A DNA stretch of 64,000 nucleotides from UBA2991 sp965221735 (GTDB taxonomy: Bacteria > Chloroflexota > Dehalococcoidia > Tepidiformales > Tepidiformaceae), in contig OZ244910.1 in assembly GCA_965221735.1 (NCBI GenBank), positions 2,418,001-2,482,000 on the forward strand, written 5' to 3'. A program made the translations under genes and the position numbers. The notes below the pieces were generated by a model that did no database searches, was not told the DNA's origin, and saw only the letters and a list, made by a program, of their open reading frames with translations. Positions 1-9,036 of the stretch are shown piece after piece. How positions within the stretch are numbered: the stretch's first letter is position 1; the number at the start of each line of letters is the position of its first letter.

Positions 1-590
1 AGGAACGCTTGGCGGGGCGGCCGGTGGCGGTGCAAGGCGGCCAGCACCGTCGCCGCGAGGACGACAATGAACGACAGGGGCCCGGCGGTGGCGACGAAGA
101 AGGCGATGAGGAGCCACACCCAGGGTGGCGGCCGGCCGGCGACGAGGGCGACGACAAGCCAGACCGCGACGGCGGCATCCCAGGCGGCGGCCGTGGCCGT
201 CACGCCGAGGACGATTCCGGCAGGGTCGAGGGCGAGGAGAAGGAGAGCGAGAAGGGCCCCGCCTTGGCCGAGCTGCCGCCGGAGCATGAAGAGCGCCAGG
301 GGGATTGTGAGGGCGCCGGCGAGGGCGACCGCTCGCGCCGGTTCCTCCGACTCGCCCCAGCCCAGGGTGAGGGCAGTCACCGCCTGGTAGAGGGTGGGGA
401 CGTAGCGTTCGTCTTCGACGCCGATGCGCGCCTGCCAGGCGCCGGAGAGATGCGCAAGCTCGGCGCCGCCGACGGGGGCTCTCCAGACCAGGCCCACCCG
501 CAGGAGGATGAACAGCGCCACGACGAGCACCCACGCAATGGCGGCGACGGAGACGGCGGGGAGGCGGGGAAGCGCAAACGGGGAGGTCAT
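1..590 (-). CDS. Polytopic membrane protein, N-terminal part (runs off window)
   Basis: Reading from ATG at 590 on the minus strand gives an open frame of 196 codons to the window edge. The ATG overlaps the TGA of the upstream DUF2298 gene (ATGA), so the two are translationally coupled. The product starts MTSPFALPRLPAVSVAAIAW and is a chain of hydrophobic segments, with a short soluble stretch after the first one that carries acidic residues (GAELAHLSG, GVEDERY). That layout, and the neighbour, fit the glycosyltransferase-39/ArnT-like membrane proteins often paired with YYY-domain proteins, but no catalytic motif can be confirmed from the fragment. The forward-strand frames here are shadows of this gene. 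Confidence 0.7.
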   Translation of the reverse strand, partial: MTSPFALPRLPAVSVAAIAWVLVVALFILLRVGLVWRAPVGGAELAHLSGAWQARIGVEDERYVPTLYQAVTALTLGWGESEEPARAVALAGALTIPLALFMLRRQLGQGGALLALLLLALDPAGIVLGVTATAAAWDAAVAVWLVVALVAGRPPPWVWLLIAFFVATAGPLSFIVVLAATVLAALHRHRPPRQAF

Positions 591-3034
591 CGCGTAGGCA
601 CCGCCTCGATCGTGGTCGCGCGGTACACCCTCACCTCACCCTCCGCGAAGACCGTATCGAGGAACGTCTCGAAGGCGGGGATGAGGCCGCCCCGGTAGCG
701 CTCCCGCTCCTCGCGCCCGACGACGACGTAGGTCGCCCCGAGCTCCTCGAGGGCGCGGACCACCTCCTCCCGGCCTGCGGCGGTGTAGACGGTGTCGACG
801 AGATCACGGCGGCGGTCCACCTCGGGGGCAACTTCCTTCCCGCGCCAGGTGCGCTCGTGGCCGGGCCAGCCTACGGGCACCTGGAGGCCGGTGCGGAAGC
901 CCACGCGGCCGAACGACCCGTAGCCGCCAGGGTCTTCGAGGAGGGCCTGTCCCTCATCGCCCACTCGCCACACGCGCCCCGACGCCTCGACAACGACGGC
1001 GTCGGGCTCGACGTTCTCGGCGAGCCACTCGATGAGGGCGTACTCGTCGGGGTGGTAGAAGTCGACGAAGTGCAGACCGTCGAGGCTGACGGCCTCGCGG
1101 AATCCATCGGTGCGGTTGGGCATCATCGTGACGGCGAAGACGAGGGAGCCGGCGAGGAGAAGAGCGGCGGGAGCGGCGAGGAACAGCCGGGGCCGGGGGG
1201 CGGCAAAGCGGAGGGCGGCGACGAGAACCACGGGAGAGGCGATGGAGAGGATGATCCAGGCCTGGTAGGAGAGCTTGAAGACGGTGTTATGTCGCGGGAC
1301 GAAGAAGAGGGCGTCACGGATGAACAGCAGCTCCGTGCCGTACAGGAGGAGGACGCCGAGCGTGGCGAGACCGGCGACAGGCGCGCCCGGGTGGCGGCGG
1401 TCCGCAAGCCTGATGGCGGCGAAGGCAAGGAGCCAGAGAGCGGCGGCATAGAAGACGAGCGTGAGCCATCCGCCCGCGCCGCGGCTGGAGAAGGCCTCGC
1501 CGAGGTCGACTTCCTCGGCGAAGACCCCGGCGCTCCGGCCGGCGGCGGCGAGGACTATCCAGAGAAGGAACGGCAGGGCGGGGAGCAGGCCCGCGGTGGC
1601 GATCTGCCGCAGGCGGAGGGTTGCCATGGGGCGGGCCAGGGCCCATGCGATCACGGGAAGGCTGAAGGCGACGATCGTGCCCCAGAAGAGGAGGACGTGC
1701 CGGATGCGGGTGCCCGAGTCACTGTAGGCGTAGAGGCCTCCCACCGAACCGCTGCTGAGATCGACGATCCAGGGGGAGTACGCAGCGAGGGCGAGGAGCG
1801 CGGGGACGGCGAGGTAGGACGCGGTCGCGGCAATGGCCGGGAGGGGCGGGAGCGCGCGAAGGTTGCGAGTCAGCACGGCGAAGGCGAGGACGGTCGCGAG
1901 GGTGATCACGTCCCAGGTGTTGACGAAGGCAAGGCTGCCGAAGACGAGCGCCACGACCAGGAGCCAAAGGGGACGGCGCACGTGCTCGCGCCAGGGGAGG
2001 GGTCCGCGGCCCCGCCAGAGGACGGCGCTGAGGGCGAGTGCGAGGATGATCCCGGGGATGGCCATGAGATGCGGGTGGAGGTCGCCGAGGAGGAAGCTGA
2101 AAAAGGGCACCTCCGAAATGACGTCGGTGTAGCCCGGCTGGGGACCCCAGTAGGACATGCGGGACATGCGCCACCAGGCCCAGTGGTCGGCGGGGAACCA
2201 GCGCTCGCTGGGGTCGAGGCGCTGCCCGATGCAGGAGTCGCCGGCATCGGCGCCGCAGCGAACGAGCCCCTCCACGCCGAAGGCGGTGTACACACCCTCG
2301 GAAGAGGCGCCGTGCGCGGAAGCCAACTCGAAAATGCTCGCGACGGGGCCGGCGAAGAGCAGGAGGAGCACGCCCCCGGCCGCGGCGACGGGGATCCAGC
2401 GACGGCCGCGCGCGCCGAGGAGCCAGCGCGCGAGCGCGGCGCAGAGAGAAGCGGCGGCAACACCCGCGCTGGCGAAGACGGCGGCGAGGGAGAGGTTGAA
2501 GCCGGTTGCCGGCCAGACATCGGAAGCGCCCGTCAGGACGGCGGCCTGGAGGTAGCCGCCGTAGTAGTAGCTGGCGTTCTCGCCGGCAAACCAGGGGTCG
2601 TGCGGCGGGTAGTCGGGTGAAACGAGCATGGCGTTGAGGTAGAGGAAGTCCATCGGCTGCTCGGTGTGCGCGATATCGGGCGCGTGCGCGCGGAAGAAGG
2701 CGTAGCCGAAGAAGAGCGCCGAGAAGAGCACCGCAGCGACGGTGAGGCCTCGAAGGGAGCGCCGAAGTTTCGCGAGGAAACGGCGGTCGCGGACGGCGAG
2801 CACGACCATGACCACGGCGAAGAGGGCGATCGCGAGAATGAAGCCGCCACGGCCCGCGGGCAGCGCCCCCACGACGCGGAGGAGGAAGTAGCTGGTGGAG
2901 ATGAGGGTCAGTCCGAGGGTGAAGGAAAGACCCGCGCCGTTGTCGGGGAAGCGAGCGAAGAGGCGGAAAGCGAGCGGCAAGGCCAACGCCGCAATGGCGA
3001 TGGCAACCCCCCAGAAGGCCAGGGCCTCAGACAC
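587..3034 (-). CDS. DUF2298 (Chlor_Arch_YYY) multi-spanning membrane protein
   Basis: An 815-residue integral membrane protein with about a dozen or more hydrophobic segments across its length and a soluble C-terminal domain from about residue 670. The motif SYYYGGYLQAA near residue 155, preceded by PDYPPHDPWFAGEN, is the name-giving feature of the Chlor_Arch_YYY/DUF2298 family of Chloroflexota and Archaea. The family is thought to be related to membrane glycosyltransferases; the exact reaction is unknown. The conserved loop FLLGDLHPHLMAIP near residue 315 also fits. The start is GTG at 3034, 9 bp after the ftsY stop, so it is probably co-transcribed with rnc-smc-ftsY. Its stop overlaps the next membrane protein gene by 4 bp. 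Confidence 0.85.
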   Translation of the reverse strand: MSEALAFWGVAIAIAALALPLAFRLFARFPDNGAGLSFTLGLTLISTSYFLLRVVGALPAGRGGFILAIALFAVVMVVLAVRDRRFLAKLRRSLRGLTVAAVLFSALFFGYAFFRAHAPDIAHTEQPMDFLYLNAMLVSPDYPPHDPWFAGENASYYYGGYLQAAVLTGASDVWPATGFNLSLAAVFASAGVAAASLCAALARWLLGARGRRWIPVAAAGGVLLLLFAGPVASIFELASAHGASSEGVYTAFGVEGLVRCGADAGDSCIGQRLDPSERWFPADHWAWWRMSRMSYWGPQPGYTDVISEVPFFSFLLGDLHPHLMAIPGIILALALSAVLWRGRGPLPWREHVRRPLWLLVVALVFGSLAFVNTWDVITLATVLAFAVLTRNLRALPPLPAIAATASYLAVPALLALAAYSPWIVDLSSGSVGGLYAYSDSGTRIRHVLLFWGTIVAFSLPVIAWALARPMATLRLRQIATAGLLPALPFLLWIVLAAAGRSAGVFAEEVDLGEAFSSRGAGGWLTLVFYAAALWLLAFAAIRLADRRHPGAPVAGLATLGVLLLYGTELLFIRDALFFVPRHNTVFKLSYQAWIILSIASPVVLVAALRFAAPRPRLFLAAPAALLLAGSLVFAVTMMPNRTDGFREAVSLDGLHFVDFYHPDEYALIEWLAENVEPDAVVVEASGRVWRVGDEGQALLEDPGGYGSFGRVGFRTGLQVPVGWPGHERTWRGKEVAPEVDRRRDLVDTVYTAAGREEVVRALEELGATYVVVGREERERYRGGLIPAFETFLDTVFAEGEVRVYRATTIEAVPTR

Positions 3035-3043
3035 GGGGGAGCC

Positions 3044-4039
3044 TCACGCGAGGAGCGCGTCGACGAAGGTCCCGGCGTCGAAGGGGGCGAGGTCGCCGAG
3101 GCCCTCTCCGGTGCCGATGAGCCGCACGGGGACGCCGAGGTCGCTCGCGATGGCGAAGACGATCCCGCCACGGGCGGTGCCGTCGAGCTTGGCGAGGACG
3201 AGGCCGGTCACGCCGACGGCCTCGGTGAAGGCGCGGGCCTGGAGGAGGCCGTTCTGGCCGGTTGTGGCATCGAGGACGAGGAGAGTTTCGTGGGGGGCAT
3301 CGGGATGACGGCGCTGAATGACGCGGGTGACCTTCTTCAGCTCCTCCATCAGGTTCGACTTGGTGTGCAGCCGGCCAGCCGTATCGATGATGGCAACGGC
3401 GGCGCCGTCGGCTTCGGCGGCGGAGAGGGTATCGAAGACGACGGCGCCGGGATCGCCGCCGGGCTGGTGTGCGACGACGCGCACGTCCAGGCGTTCGCCC
3501 CAGGTGCGGAGCTGGTCGATGGCGGCGGCGCGGAACGTGTCGGCGGCAGCGAGGATGGGCGTGTAGCCGCCGTCGTTGAGGGCGGATGCGAGCTTGGCGA
3601 TAGAGGTGGTCTTGCCGGCGCCGTTGACGCCGACGACGAGGATGACGAGCAGGTCGGGGAAGGACGCGTCCCAGCGAGGCGGATCGGCGGCGGGGGCGTC
3701 GAGGATGGCGATGAGCTCGGCGCGGAGAATGTCGCGGACCTGGGCTGAGGTGGTGGCGCGGGTCTCGCGGACCTGCTCGCGAACGTTGTCGAGGATGCGC
3801 TCGGTGGTCGCGATGCCGGTGTCGGCGGCGATCAGGATCTCCTCAAGCTCTTCCCAGAGGTCGTCGTCGAACTCGGGGCGGTCGAAGAGGCGGCCGATCT
3901 GCCCGAGGAGGCCGGAACGGCTGCGGGCGAGGGCGCGCCCCGACTGGGCCTCGATCTCCTCGACCTGCTCGGGGGTAAAGGCAGGATCGTCGGGCGACGG
4001 GGAGCCGTCGGTTTCCTGCCGTCTTCGCCAGAACCGCAT
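3044..4039 (-). CDS. ftsY: Signal recognition particle receptor FtsY
   Basis: SRP receptor GTPase that docks ribosome-SRP complexes at the membrane Sec translocon. It has about 331 residues: a short charged N-terminus, a helical N domain (FDDDLWEELEEILIAADTG) and a G domain with P-loop GVNGAGKTT, the DTFRAAAIDQL segment, DTAGRLHTK and TKLDGTARGG-like AKLDGTARGG. The long acidic A domain of enterobacterial FtsY is missing, as in many other bacteria. I chose the ATG at 4039 because GGAGG lies a few bases upstream; the open frame extends 16 codons further without good support. It lies 63 bp downstream of smc, in the rnc-smc-ftsY order seen in many bacteria. Confidence 0.95.
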   Translation of the reverse strand: MRFWRRRQETDGSPSPDDPAFTPEQVEEIEAQSGRALARSRSGLLGQIGRLFDRPEFDDDLWEELEEILIAADTGIATTERILDNVREQVRETRATTSAQVRDILRAELIAILDAPAADPPRWDASFPDLLVILVVGVNGAGKTTSIAKLASALNDGGYTPILAAADTFRAAAIDQLRTWGERLDVRVVAHQPGGDPGAVVFDTLSAAEADGAAVAIIDTAGRLHTKSNLMEELKKVTRVIQRRHPDAPHETLLVLDATTGQNGLLQARAFTEAVGVTGLVLAKLDGTARGGIVFAIASDLGVPVRLIGTGEGLGDLAPFDAGTFVDALLA

Positions 4040-4102
4040 CGCCCCTCCACGGTCGCCAGCGCGGCGACGCCCCGGATTCTCCCCCAAGGCCCCAGACGGG
4101 GG

Positions 4103-7100
4103 CTAGCGGCTCCCGGCCTGCACAGCCGCTCGGGACCCGGCGGGAGCCTCCTCAGCGGCCTCGCCATCCGAGGTCGCCTCTTCCCGAGCCTCGCCCGGCG
4201 GCGGTGCTCCCCCGGGCAGGTCGGAGAGGCGGAGGGAGAGCGTGCTGGAGACGCCGCCCGGGCCCATCGAGACGCCGTAGATGGCGTCGGTGGACTCAAT
4301 GGTGCGGCGGTTGTGGGTCACGATGAGGAACTGGGTGCGGTCCGCGAGACGGGCCAGCTCGGCGACGAAGCGGCCGACGTTGGCCTCGTCGAGGGCCGCA
4401 TCGACCTCGTCGAGGACGCAGAAGGGGGCGGGGTTCACGGACAGGAGGGAGAAGAGCAGGGCGACGGCCGTGAGCGAGCGTTCGCCGCCGGAGAGGAGGC
4501 TGAGGGTGCTGAGGCGCTTGCCGGGGGGCTGCGCCTCGATCTCGATGCCGGAATCGATGATGTCGTCGGGATCGAGCAGCTTGAGGCGGGCGGCGCCTCC
4601 GCCGAAGAAGGCCGTGAAGTAGTTGCCGAAGGCGGAATCGACCTCGTCGAACGTGGTGCGGAAGCGGGTCCGTATCTCGCCGTTGAGCTCGCTGATGGCG
4701 CCCTGGAGCTGGCCCTCGGCGTCGGTGAGGTCCTGGATCTGCTCGGTGAGGAAGGCGTGACGCTCCTCGCTCTCGCGAAAGTCGTCGGGCGCCTCCTGGT
4801 TGATGGGCCCGAGCTTGCGGATGGAGGCGCGCACCTCCTCGATCTCTCGCTCGGTGGCGGCGAGATCGGGAGCGTCGTCGCCCGAGGCGGGCGCATCGAG
4901 CCCACCGCCGGGAGTAAGCCCTTCGCGAGCCATCTCGGTGCGCAGCGTCTCGAGCCGTTCGCGGGCGCGGTCGAGGGCGGCCTCAAGGTCAAGGTGGCGG
5001 CGGCGGGACTCGAGCAGGGCGGTCTGCGCTTCGCCGTATTCGGCCTGCACGGATCGCTCGTGCGTCTCGAGGCGCAGCAGCTCGTCGCGGTCGGGGGCGC
5101 TGTCGTCGGTGGAGTTCTCCTGCTCGAGCCGGAGCTGCTCGAGCTCCCCGGTCTGGCGCTCGATCGCCTCGGCGAAGTTGCCGGCCTCGAGCTCAAGGTT
5201 CTGGGCGCGGAGGATGCGCTGCGCGATCTGGGATGAGAGGCGCTCGATCGCGCGCTTCTGCTGCTCACGCGCAAGGGCGTGGGCCCTCGCCTCGCCCTCG
5301 GCGGAGGCGAGCCGGGCGCTGGCGCCCGAGACATCCTCGACCGCTTCCTCGGCGCGGGCAGGGGCGGCCTCAAGGTCCGGGCCGAGGGACTCGAGCTCGG
5401 CGCCAAGCTCCTCGCGACGGGCGGTGAGCCGGGCGAGCAGGGCGCGCGCCTCCTGGGCAGCCTGCTCATCGACGAAGCTCCCGGCGAGCTCGCGCCGACG
5501 GGCAAGGACGACGGTCATCTCGCGCCGGATGCGGTGCAGGCGATCCCGTTCCCGCTCGCGGCCGCGCAGGGCGTCGTCGAGGGCGGTACGGCTCGCCTCG
5601 TGGGCCTGGTCGCTCTCCTCGACGAGGCGGGCGAGGCGATCGACGGTCTCGCGGGCGCTTTCGACCTGTTCGCGACTGGCCCTGACAACCTCCTCAAGCT
5701 CGGCGATCTGGTTCGGGAGCTCATCGATCTCGCGCTGGCGGGTGAAGCTGAAGGGGCTTTCGGAGTCGGAGGCGAGACCGCCGGTGATCACGCCGGAGGG
5801 ATCGAGGAAGACGCCGTCCAGGGTGACGACGGCGCCGAGGCCGCGGGTGAGCATGCGCTTCGCGACGCGCATGTCCTCGACGACGATGATGCGGCCGAGG
5901 AGCGTATCGACGAGATCGCGGAAGCGCGCCTCGCAGCGGACAAGGCGGGAGGCGACGCCGACGACCCCGCGCTCCTTCTGGAGGTTGAGCGGGTAGACCT
6001 TGCGCAGGCCGTCGAGGGGGAGGAACTGGGCGCGTCCGCGGGCGCCCTCGCGCAGAAGCTCGATGGCATGGAGGGCCTCGGCCTCGCGCTCGACAACGAT
6101 GGCGTGGAGGTGGTTTTCGAGGGCGGCGTTGATCGCGGCCTCAAGGCCGGCGGGGACGCGGAGGTGGCGGGAGAAGAGGCCGACCACGCCGGACACCTCG
6201 GGCGCTTCGCCGAGACTGCCCGGCTTCACATTCTCGATGAGGACCTGCCCCATGATGAGGGCGTTGCGCGTGCCGGTGGCGATGCCCTCGCTCTCGGCCT
6301 GGACGCGCTTGAGGACTTCGAGGCGCCCCTGGAGGTGGTCGAGCCTTCGGAGCGGTTCCTTCCCGGCTTCTTCGAGCTCCCGTAACTCATGCTGGACGCG
6401 GGCGAGGCGCTCGCGGGCGCCGGCGGCTGCCTCACGGGCCTCCCGAAGGCTCGACTCGGCGGCGGCGGCGCGCTCGCTCAGGTCGGCGCGCCTGCGGCGA
6501 TAGCCCACGTACTCCAGGAGGAGCTTCCTGCGCCGCTCGTTGATGCCGTCCGCTTCAGGGCCCTCGGCAGGGGCGCGGGCGGCGCGCTCGGCGGCAAGGC
6601 CCTGCTCCCGGATGCGCTCTTCGAGGGCAGCGATCTGGCCGCGAAGCTCCTCGGCGCGACGATGGAGCGCCGAGTCCTCCCGCTGGGCAACGGTGAGGGC
6701 CTCGCGGGCACGCTCGAGGGTGGCGCGGAAGGCTTCGATCTCGTCGGTCAGCTCCATGGCCCGCCGTCCGCTCTCGAGGTCGGCGGCGGCGAGCGTGGCC
6801 CTCTCCCCTTCGAGCGCTTCGACCTCGGTGCGAATCTCACCGTGGCGGGTGGTGGTCATGCTGTGGCGTTCGCGGTCGAGGATGAGGGCGTGTTCGAGCG
6901 AGCGGATGCGGCCTTCGAGGTCGTCGCGGGCGCCGTCGCGGCGGGCGACGGCCTCGCGGCGCCTGCCGATCTCCTCGCCGAGGGCCTGGAGTTGTTCTTC
7001 GAGCGTGGTGACGCGCGACTCGGCGTTCTCGTCCTCGGCGCCCCGCTGGTCAAGCTCGGCCTGGGCGCGGGCGATGGCGGTGCGGGTCTCGCTCCAACGG

Positions 7101-7795
7101 GAGGAGTAGAGCCGGCGAAGGAGCGTGGCGAGGCGGGCGGAGAGGTCGCGATGCTCGCTGGCGCGGTTGGCCTGGCGGCGGAGGAGACGGAGGCGGGGTT
7201 CCAGCTCGTCGATGATGATCTGGACCTTCGCGACATTCTCGCGCGTGCTTTCGAGGCGCTTGTGAGCGTCGGCGATCTTCGTGCGGAAGGGCTTCACGTC
7301 GGCGGCTTCGTCGATGAGCGAGCGGCGCTCCTGGGGAGAGAGGCTGAGCACCTCATCGACCATGCCCTGGCCCATGATGGCGTAGCTGTTCTGGCCGACG
7401 TTGGCCTTCTGGAGGAGGTCGTTCAGGTCGCGCAGGCGGATGCGGGAGCCGTTCAGCAAGTACTCGGTGTCGCCGTCACGATAGGCGCGGCGGCCGATCT
7501 GGATCTCGCTGTAGTCGAGGGGGAGCCAGCCGTCGCTGTTGTCGAGGGTGAGCGTGACCTCGGCCATGCCGAGGGGAGGGCGGTCGCCGGAGCCGGCGAA
7601 GATGACGTCCTCCTGCTTGCGGGCGCGGAGGAGGCGCAGGCCCTGCTCGCCGAGGACCCAGCGGACGGCATCGGCGACGTTGCTCTTGCCGGAGCCGTTC
7701 GGGCCGATGATGGCGGTGACGCCGGAGCCGAACTCGAAGGTGGTCTCCGGGGCGAAGCTCTTGAATCCCTGGAGCGTGAGGCGTTTGACGTACAC
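4103..7795 (-). CDS. smc: Chromosome segregation protein SMC
   Basis: The structural maintenance of chromosomes ATPase, which folds as a long antiparallel coiled coil and dimerises at a hinge to organise the chromosome. At 1230 residues it has the normal family length. The N-terminal head has Walker A GPNGSGKSN (about residues 32-40) and MGQGMVDEVLSLSPQERR. The hinge lies around residues 500-650 (VVGLFSRHLRVPAGLEAAINAALEN begins it) between two coiled-coil arms rich in Glu, Arg and Ala. The C-terminal head has signature LSGGERS and Walker B FCVLDEVDAALDEAN. GTG start at 7795 is 3 bp after the rnc stop. The partner ScpA is encoded at 50384-51106. Confidence 0.97.
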   Translation of the reverse strand: MYVKRLTLQGFKSFAPETTFEFGSGVTAIIGPNGSGKSNVADAVRWVLGEQGLRLLRARKQEDVIFAGSGDRPPLGMAEVTLTLDNSDGWLPLDYSEIQIGRRAYRDGDTEYLLNGSRIRLRDLNDLLQKANVGQNSYAIMGQGMVDEVLSLSPQERRSLIDEAADVKPFRTKIADAHKRLESTRENVAKVQIIIDELEPRLRLLRRQANRASEHRDLSARLATLLRRLYSSRWSETRTAIARAQAELDQRGAEDENAESRVTTLEEQLQALGEEIGRRREAVARRDGARDDLEGRIRSLEHALILDRERHSMTTTRHGEIRTEVEALEGERATLAAADLESGRRAMELTDEIEAFRATLERAREALTVAQREDSALHRRAEELRGQIAALEERIREQGLAAERAARAPAEGPEADGINERRRKLLLEYVGYRRRRADLSERAAAAESSLREAREAAAGARERLARVQHELRELEEAGKEPLRRLDHLQGRLEVLKRVQAESEGIATGTRNALIMGQVLIENVKPGSLGEAPEVSGVVGLFSRHLRVPAGLEAAINAALENHLHAIVVEREAEALHAIELLREGARGRAQFLPLDGLRKVYPLNLQKERGVVGVASRLVRCEARFRDLVDTLLGRIIVVEDMRVAKRMLTRGLGAVVTLDGVFLDPSGVITGGLASDSESPFSFTRQREIDELPNQIAELEEVVRASREQVESARETVDRLARLVEESDQAHEASRTALDDALRGRERERDRLHRIRREMTVVLARRRELAGSFVDEQAAQEARALLARLTARREELGAELESLGPDLEAAPARAEEAVEDVSGASARLASAEGEARAHALAREQQKRAIERLSSQIAQRILRAQNLELEAGNFAEAIERQTGELEQLRLEQENSTDDSAPDRDELLRLETHERSVQAEYGEAQTALLESRRRHLDLEAALDRARERLETLRTEMAREGLTPGGGLDAPASGDDAPDLAATEREIEEVRASIRKLGPINQEAPDDFRESEERHAFLTEQIQDLTDAEGQLQGAISELNGEIRTRFRTTFDEVDSAFGNYFTAFFGGGAARLKLLDPDDIIDSGIEIEAQPPGKRLSTLSLLSGGERSLTAVALLFSLLSVNPAPFCVLDEVDAALDEANVGRFVAELARLADRTQFLIVTHNRRTIESTDAIYGVSMGPGGVSSTLSLRLSDLPGGAPPPGEAREEATSDGEAAEEAPAGSRAAVQAGSR

Positions 7796-7798
7796 GGT

Positions 7799-8545
7799 TC
7801 AGGCCCCCACGGGGACGCTGCTGGCGGGGTCGACTGAGAGGGCGGCGTGGGCCTGGCGGGCCGCCTCGTGCTGGGCCGCACGCTTGCTCGACCCGCTTCC
7901 ACGGCCAAGCATCTCGCCGGAAACGCGAACCTCCACCACGAATCGACGCCCCTCCTCCTCGGCCTGCTCCGCGACAGTGACATAGTCCGGGGGCTGATGC
8001 CAGCGCGCCTGCACGAGATGCTGGAGGGCGGACTTGGGGTCGAGGGAAGGACCGCCGTCGCGCATGCGGTCGATCTCGGGCTTGAGCAGGCGGAGGGCGA
8101 GGGCGCGGGCGACCGTGAGCCCGTGGGCGCGGTAGACCGCCCCGACGACCGCCTCGAAGGCGCCGGCGAGGTTGCGCTCGCGGTCACGACCACCGGCGGC
8201 CTCCTCGCCGCGACCGAGGATCAGGTAGCCGCCAAGGTCGAGGCGGCGGGCGGCCTTGGCGAGCGTGCTGCCGCGAACGATCTCCGCTCGCATACGGGTG
8301 AGCTCACCCTCGGCGGCCTCGGGATAGGCGCGAAAGAGCTCGTTCGCCACGACCATGCCGAGAATGGAGTCGCCGAGGAATTCGAGACGCTCGTTGGGCG
8401 TCGCCTGGGAAGAACTCTCGTTGGGGTAGGAGGCGTGGGTGAGGGCCTCACAGAGGAGGTCATCGGGAAGGGGCTTGATGCCAAGCCTCTCCGCCAAGTC
8501 GCCACTGCGCGGGGGCGACTGGACCACGGCGGCCGTGCTCTCCAA
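7799..8545 (-). CDS. rnc: Ribonuclease III
   Basis: Double-strand-specific endoribonuclease for rRNA and mRNA processing, 248 residues. The catalytic domain carries the family signature NERLEFLGDS (about residues 52-61) with the expected Glu and Asp metal ligands, and the second acidic cluster region NLAGAFEAVVGAVY. In the second cluster the usual Asp three residues before the conserved Glu is Gly here. A double-stranded RNA-binding domain follows (DPKSALQHLVQARWHQPPDY to KRAAQHEAARQAHAAL). The start is TTG at 8545; no ATG lies nearby in frame. It is first in the rnc-smc-ftsY operon and is driven by the promoter at 8581-8610. Confidence 0.95.
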   Translation of the reverse strand: MESTAAVVQSPPRSGDLAERLGIKPLPDDLLCEALTHASYPNESSSQATPNERLEFLGDSILGMVVANELFRAYPEAAEGELTRMRAEIVRGSTLAKAARRLDLGGYLILGRGEEAAGGRDRERNLAGAFEAVVGAVYRAHGLTVARALALRLLKPEIDRMRDGGPSLDPKSALQHLVQARWHQPPDYVTVAEQAEEEGRRFVVEVRVSGEMLGRGSGSSKRAAQHEAARQAHAALSVDPASSVPVGA

Positions 8546-8580
8546 GATGCCCCCACCGTCAAAATTGTTAGGGTTCCTTG

Positions 8581-8610
8581 ATCATATCGGCGGGCGTTTG
8601 AAAGTGTCAA
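8581..8610 (-). promoter_or_regulatory. Promoter of the rnc-smc-ftsY operon
   Basis: On the minus strand TTGACA (8610-8605), an 18-base spacer and TATGAT (8586-8581) form a near-consensus housekeeping promoter about 40 bases before the rnc TTG start. It overlaps the divergent promoter at 8598-8625, so the two may compete for polymerase. Confidence 0.75.
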
Positions 8611-8625
8611 GAAATTGTCTATTCT
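8598..8625 (+). promoter_or_regulatory. Promoter for the zinc-finger gene, probably leaderless or nearly so
   Basis: TTGAAA (8598-8603), 16 bases, TATTCT (8620-8625). The predicted transcription start falls a few bases before the ATG at 8638, and no Shine-Dalgarno sequence is visible in that gap. Confidence 0.5.
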
Positions 8626-8637
8626 CAGAACCCACTC

Positions 8638-9036
8638 ATGACTGAGACCGCTCCATCCAATCCGTGCTCCATCTGCGCCGACCCCGTCGAGTCGCATACC
8701 GAGTCGTACTGCAACGCCTGCGGACGGCTGTTCCACCTGAACCAGCGGGAGGATCTGCCGGGCCGGGATTGCGGGACGGTCTCGCTGAGCGAAGCGCACC
8801 TGGCGCTGGTGTTCATTTGCAACACCTGCCTGGATGAGACGGCGGAACCGGTCGCGCCGGCGCTGGAGGCAGTTCTGGATCTCTCGGAGGCGGCGCTGGC
8901 GACAGGACTGAGCGAGGGCGAGCTGGCGGAAGCGGCGGCCGCGGGGCAGGTTTCGCACCGGCGCACGGCGGGCGGCTCACTGCTGTTCGACCGGGAAGCA
9001 GTCGAGAAGCTGATGGGGACGAGGGGAACGGCATGA
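8638..9036 (+). CDS. Zinc-finger protein with C-terminal excisionase-like helix-turn-helix
   Basis: A 132-residue protein not assigned to a named family. The N-terminal half has a treble-clef/RING-like set of Cys and His: CSIC near residue 10, CNAC near 25 followed by a His, then a single Cys and a final CNTC near 61. The C-terminal half contains LSEGELAEAAAAGQVSHRR and GSLLFDREAVEKLM, the pattern of MerR/excisionase-type DNA-binding helices (HTH_17). A metal-binding transcriptional regulator is plausible but inferred. It has no clear ribosome binding site. The TGA overlaps the ATG of the next gene (ATGA), so the two are coupled. Confidence 0.75.
   Translation: MTETAPSNPCSICADPVESHTESYCNACGRLFHLNQREDLPGRDCGTVSLSEAHLALVFICNTCLDETAEPVAPALEAVLDLSEAALATGLSEGELAEAAAAGQVSHRRTAGGSLLFDREAVEKLMGTRGTA

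Noticed and set aside
857..2620. Long forward-strand open frame of 587 codons
   Set aside because: It is antisense to the DUF2298 gene. Its product is low-complexity Gly/Glu/Arg-rich, as expected from reading GC-rich coding DNA backwards. The same holds for many long frames opposite smc, prfB, trp and secDF genes.
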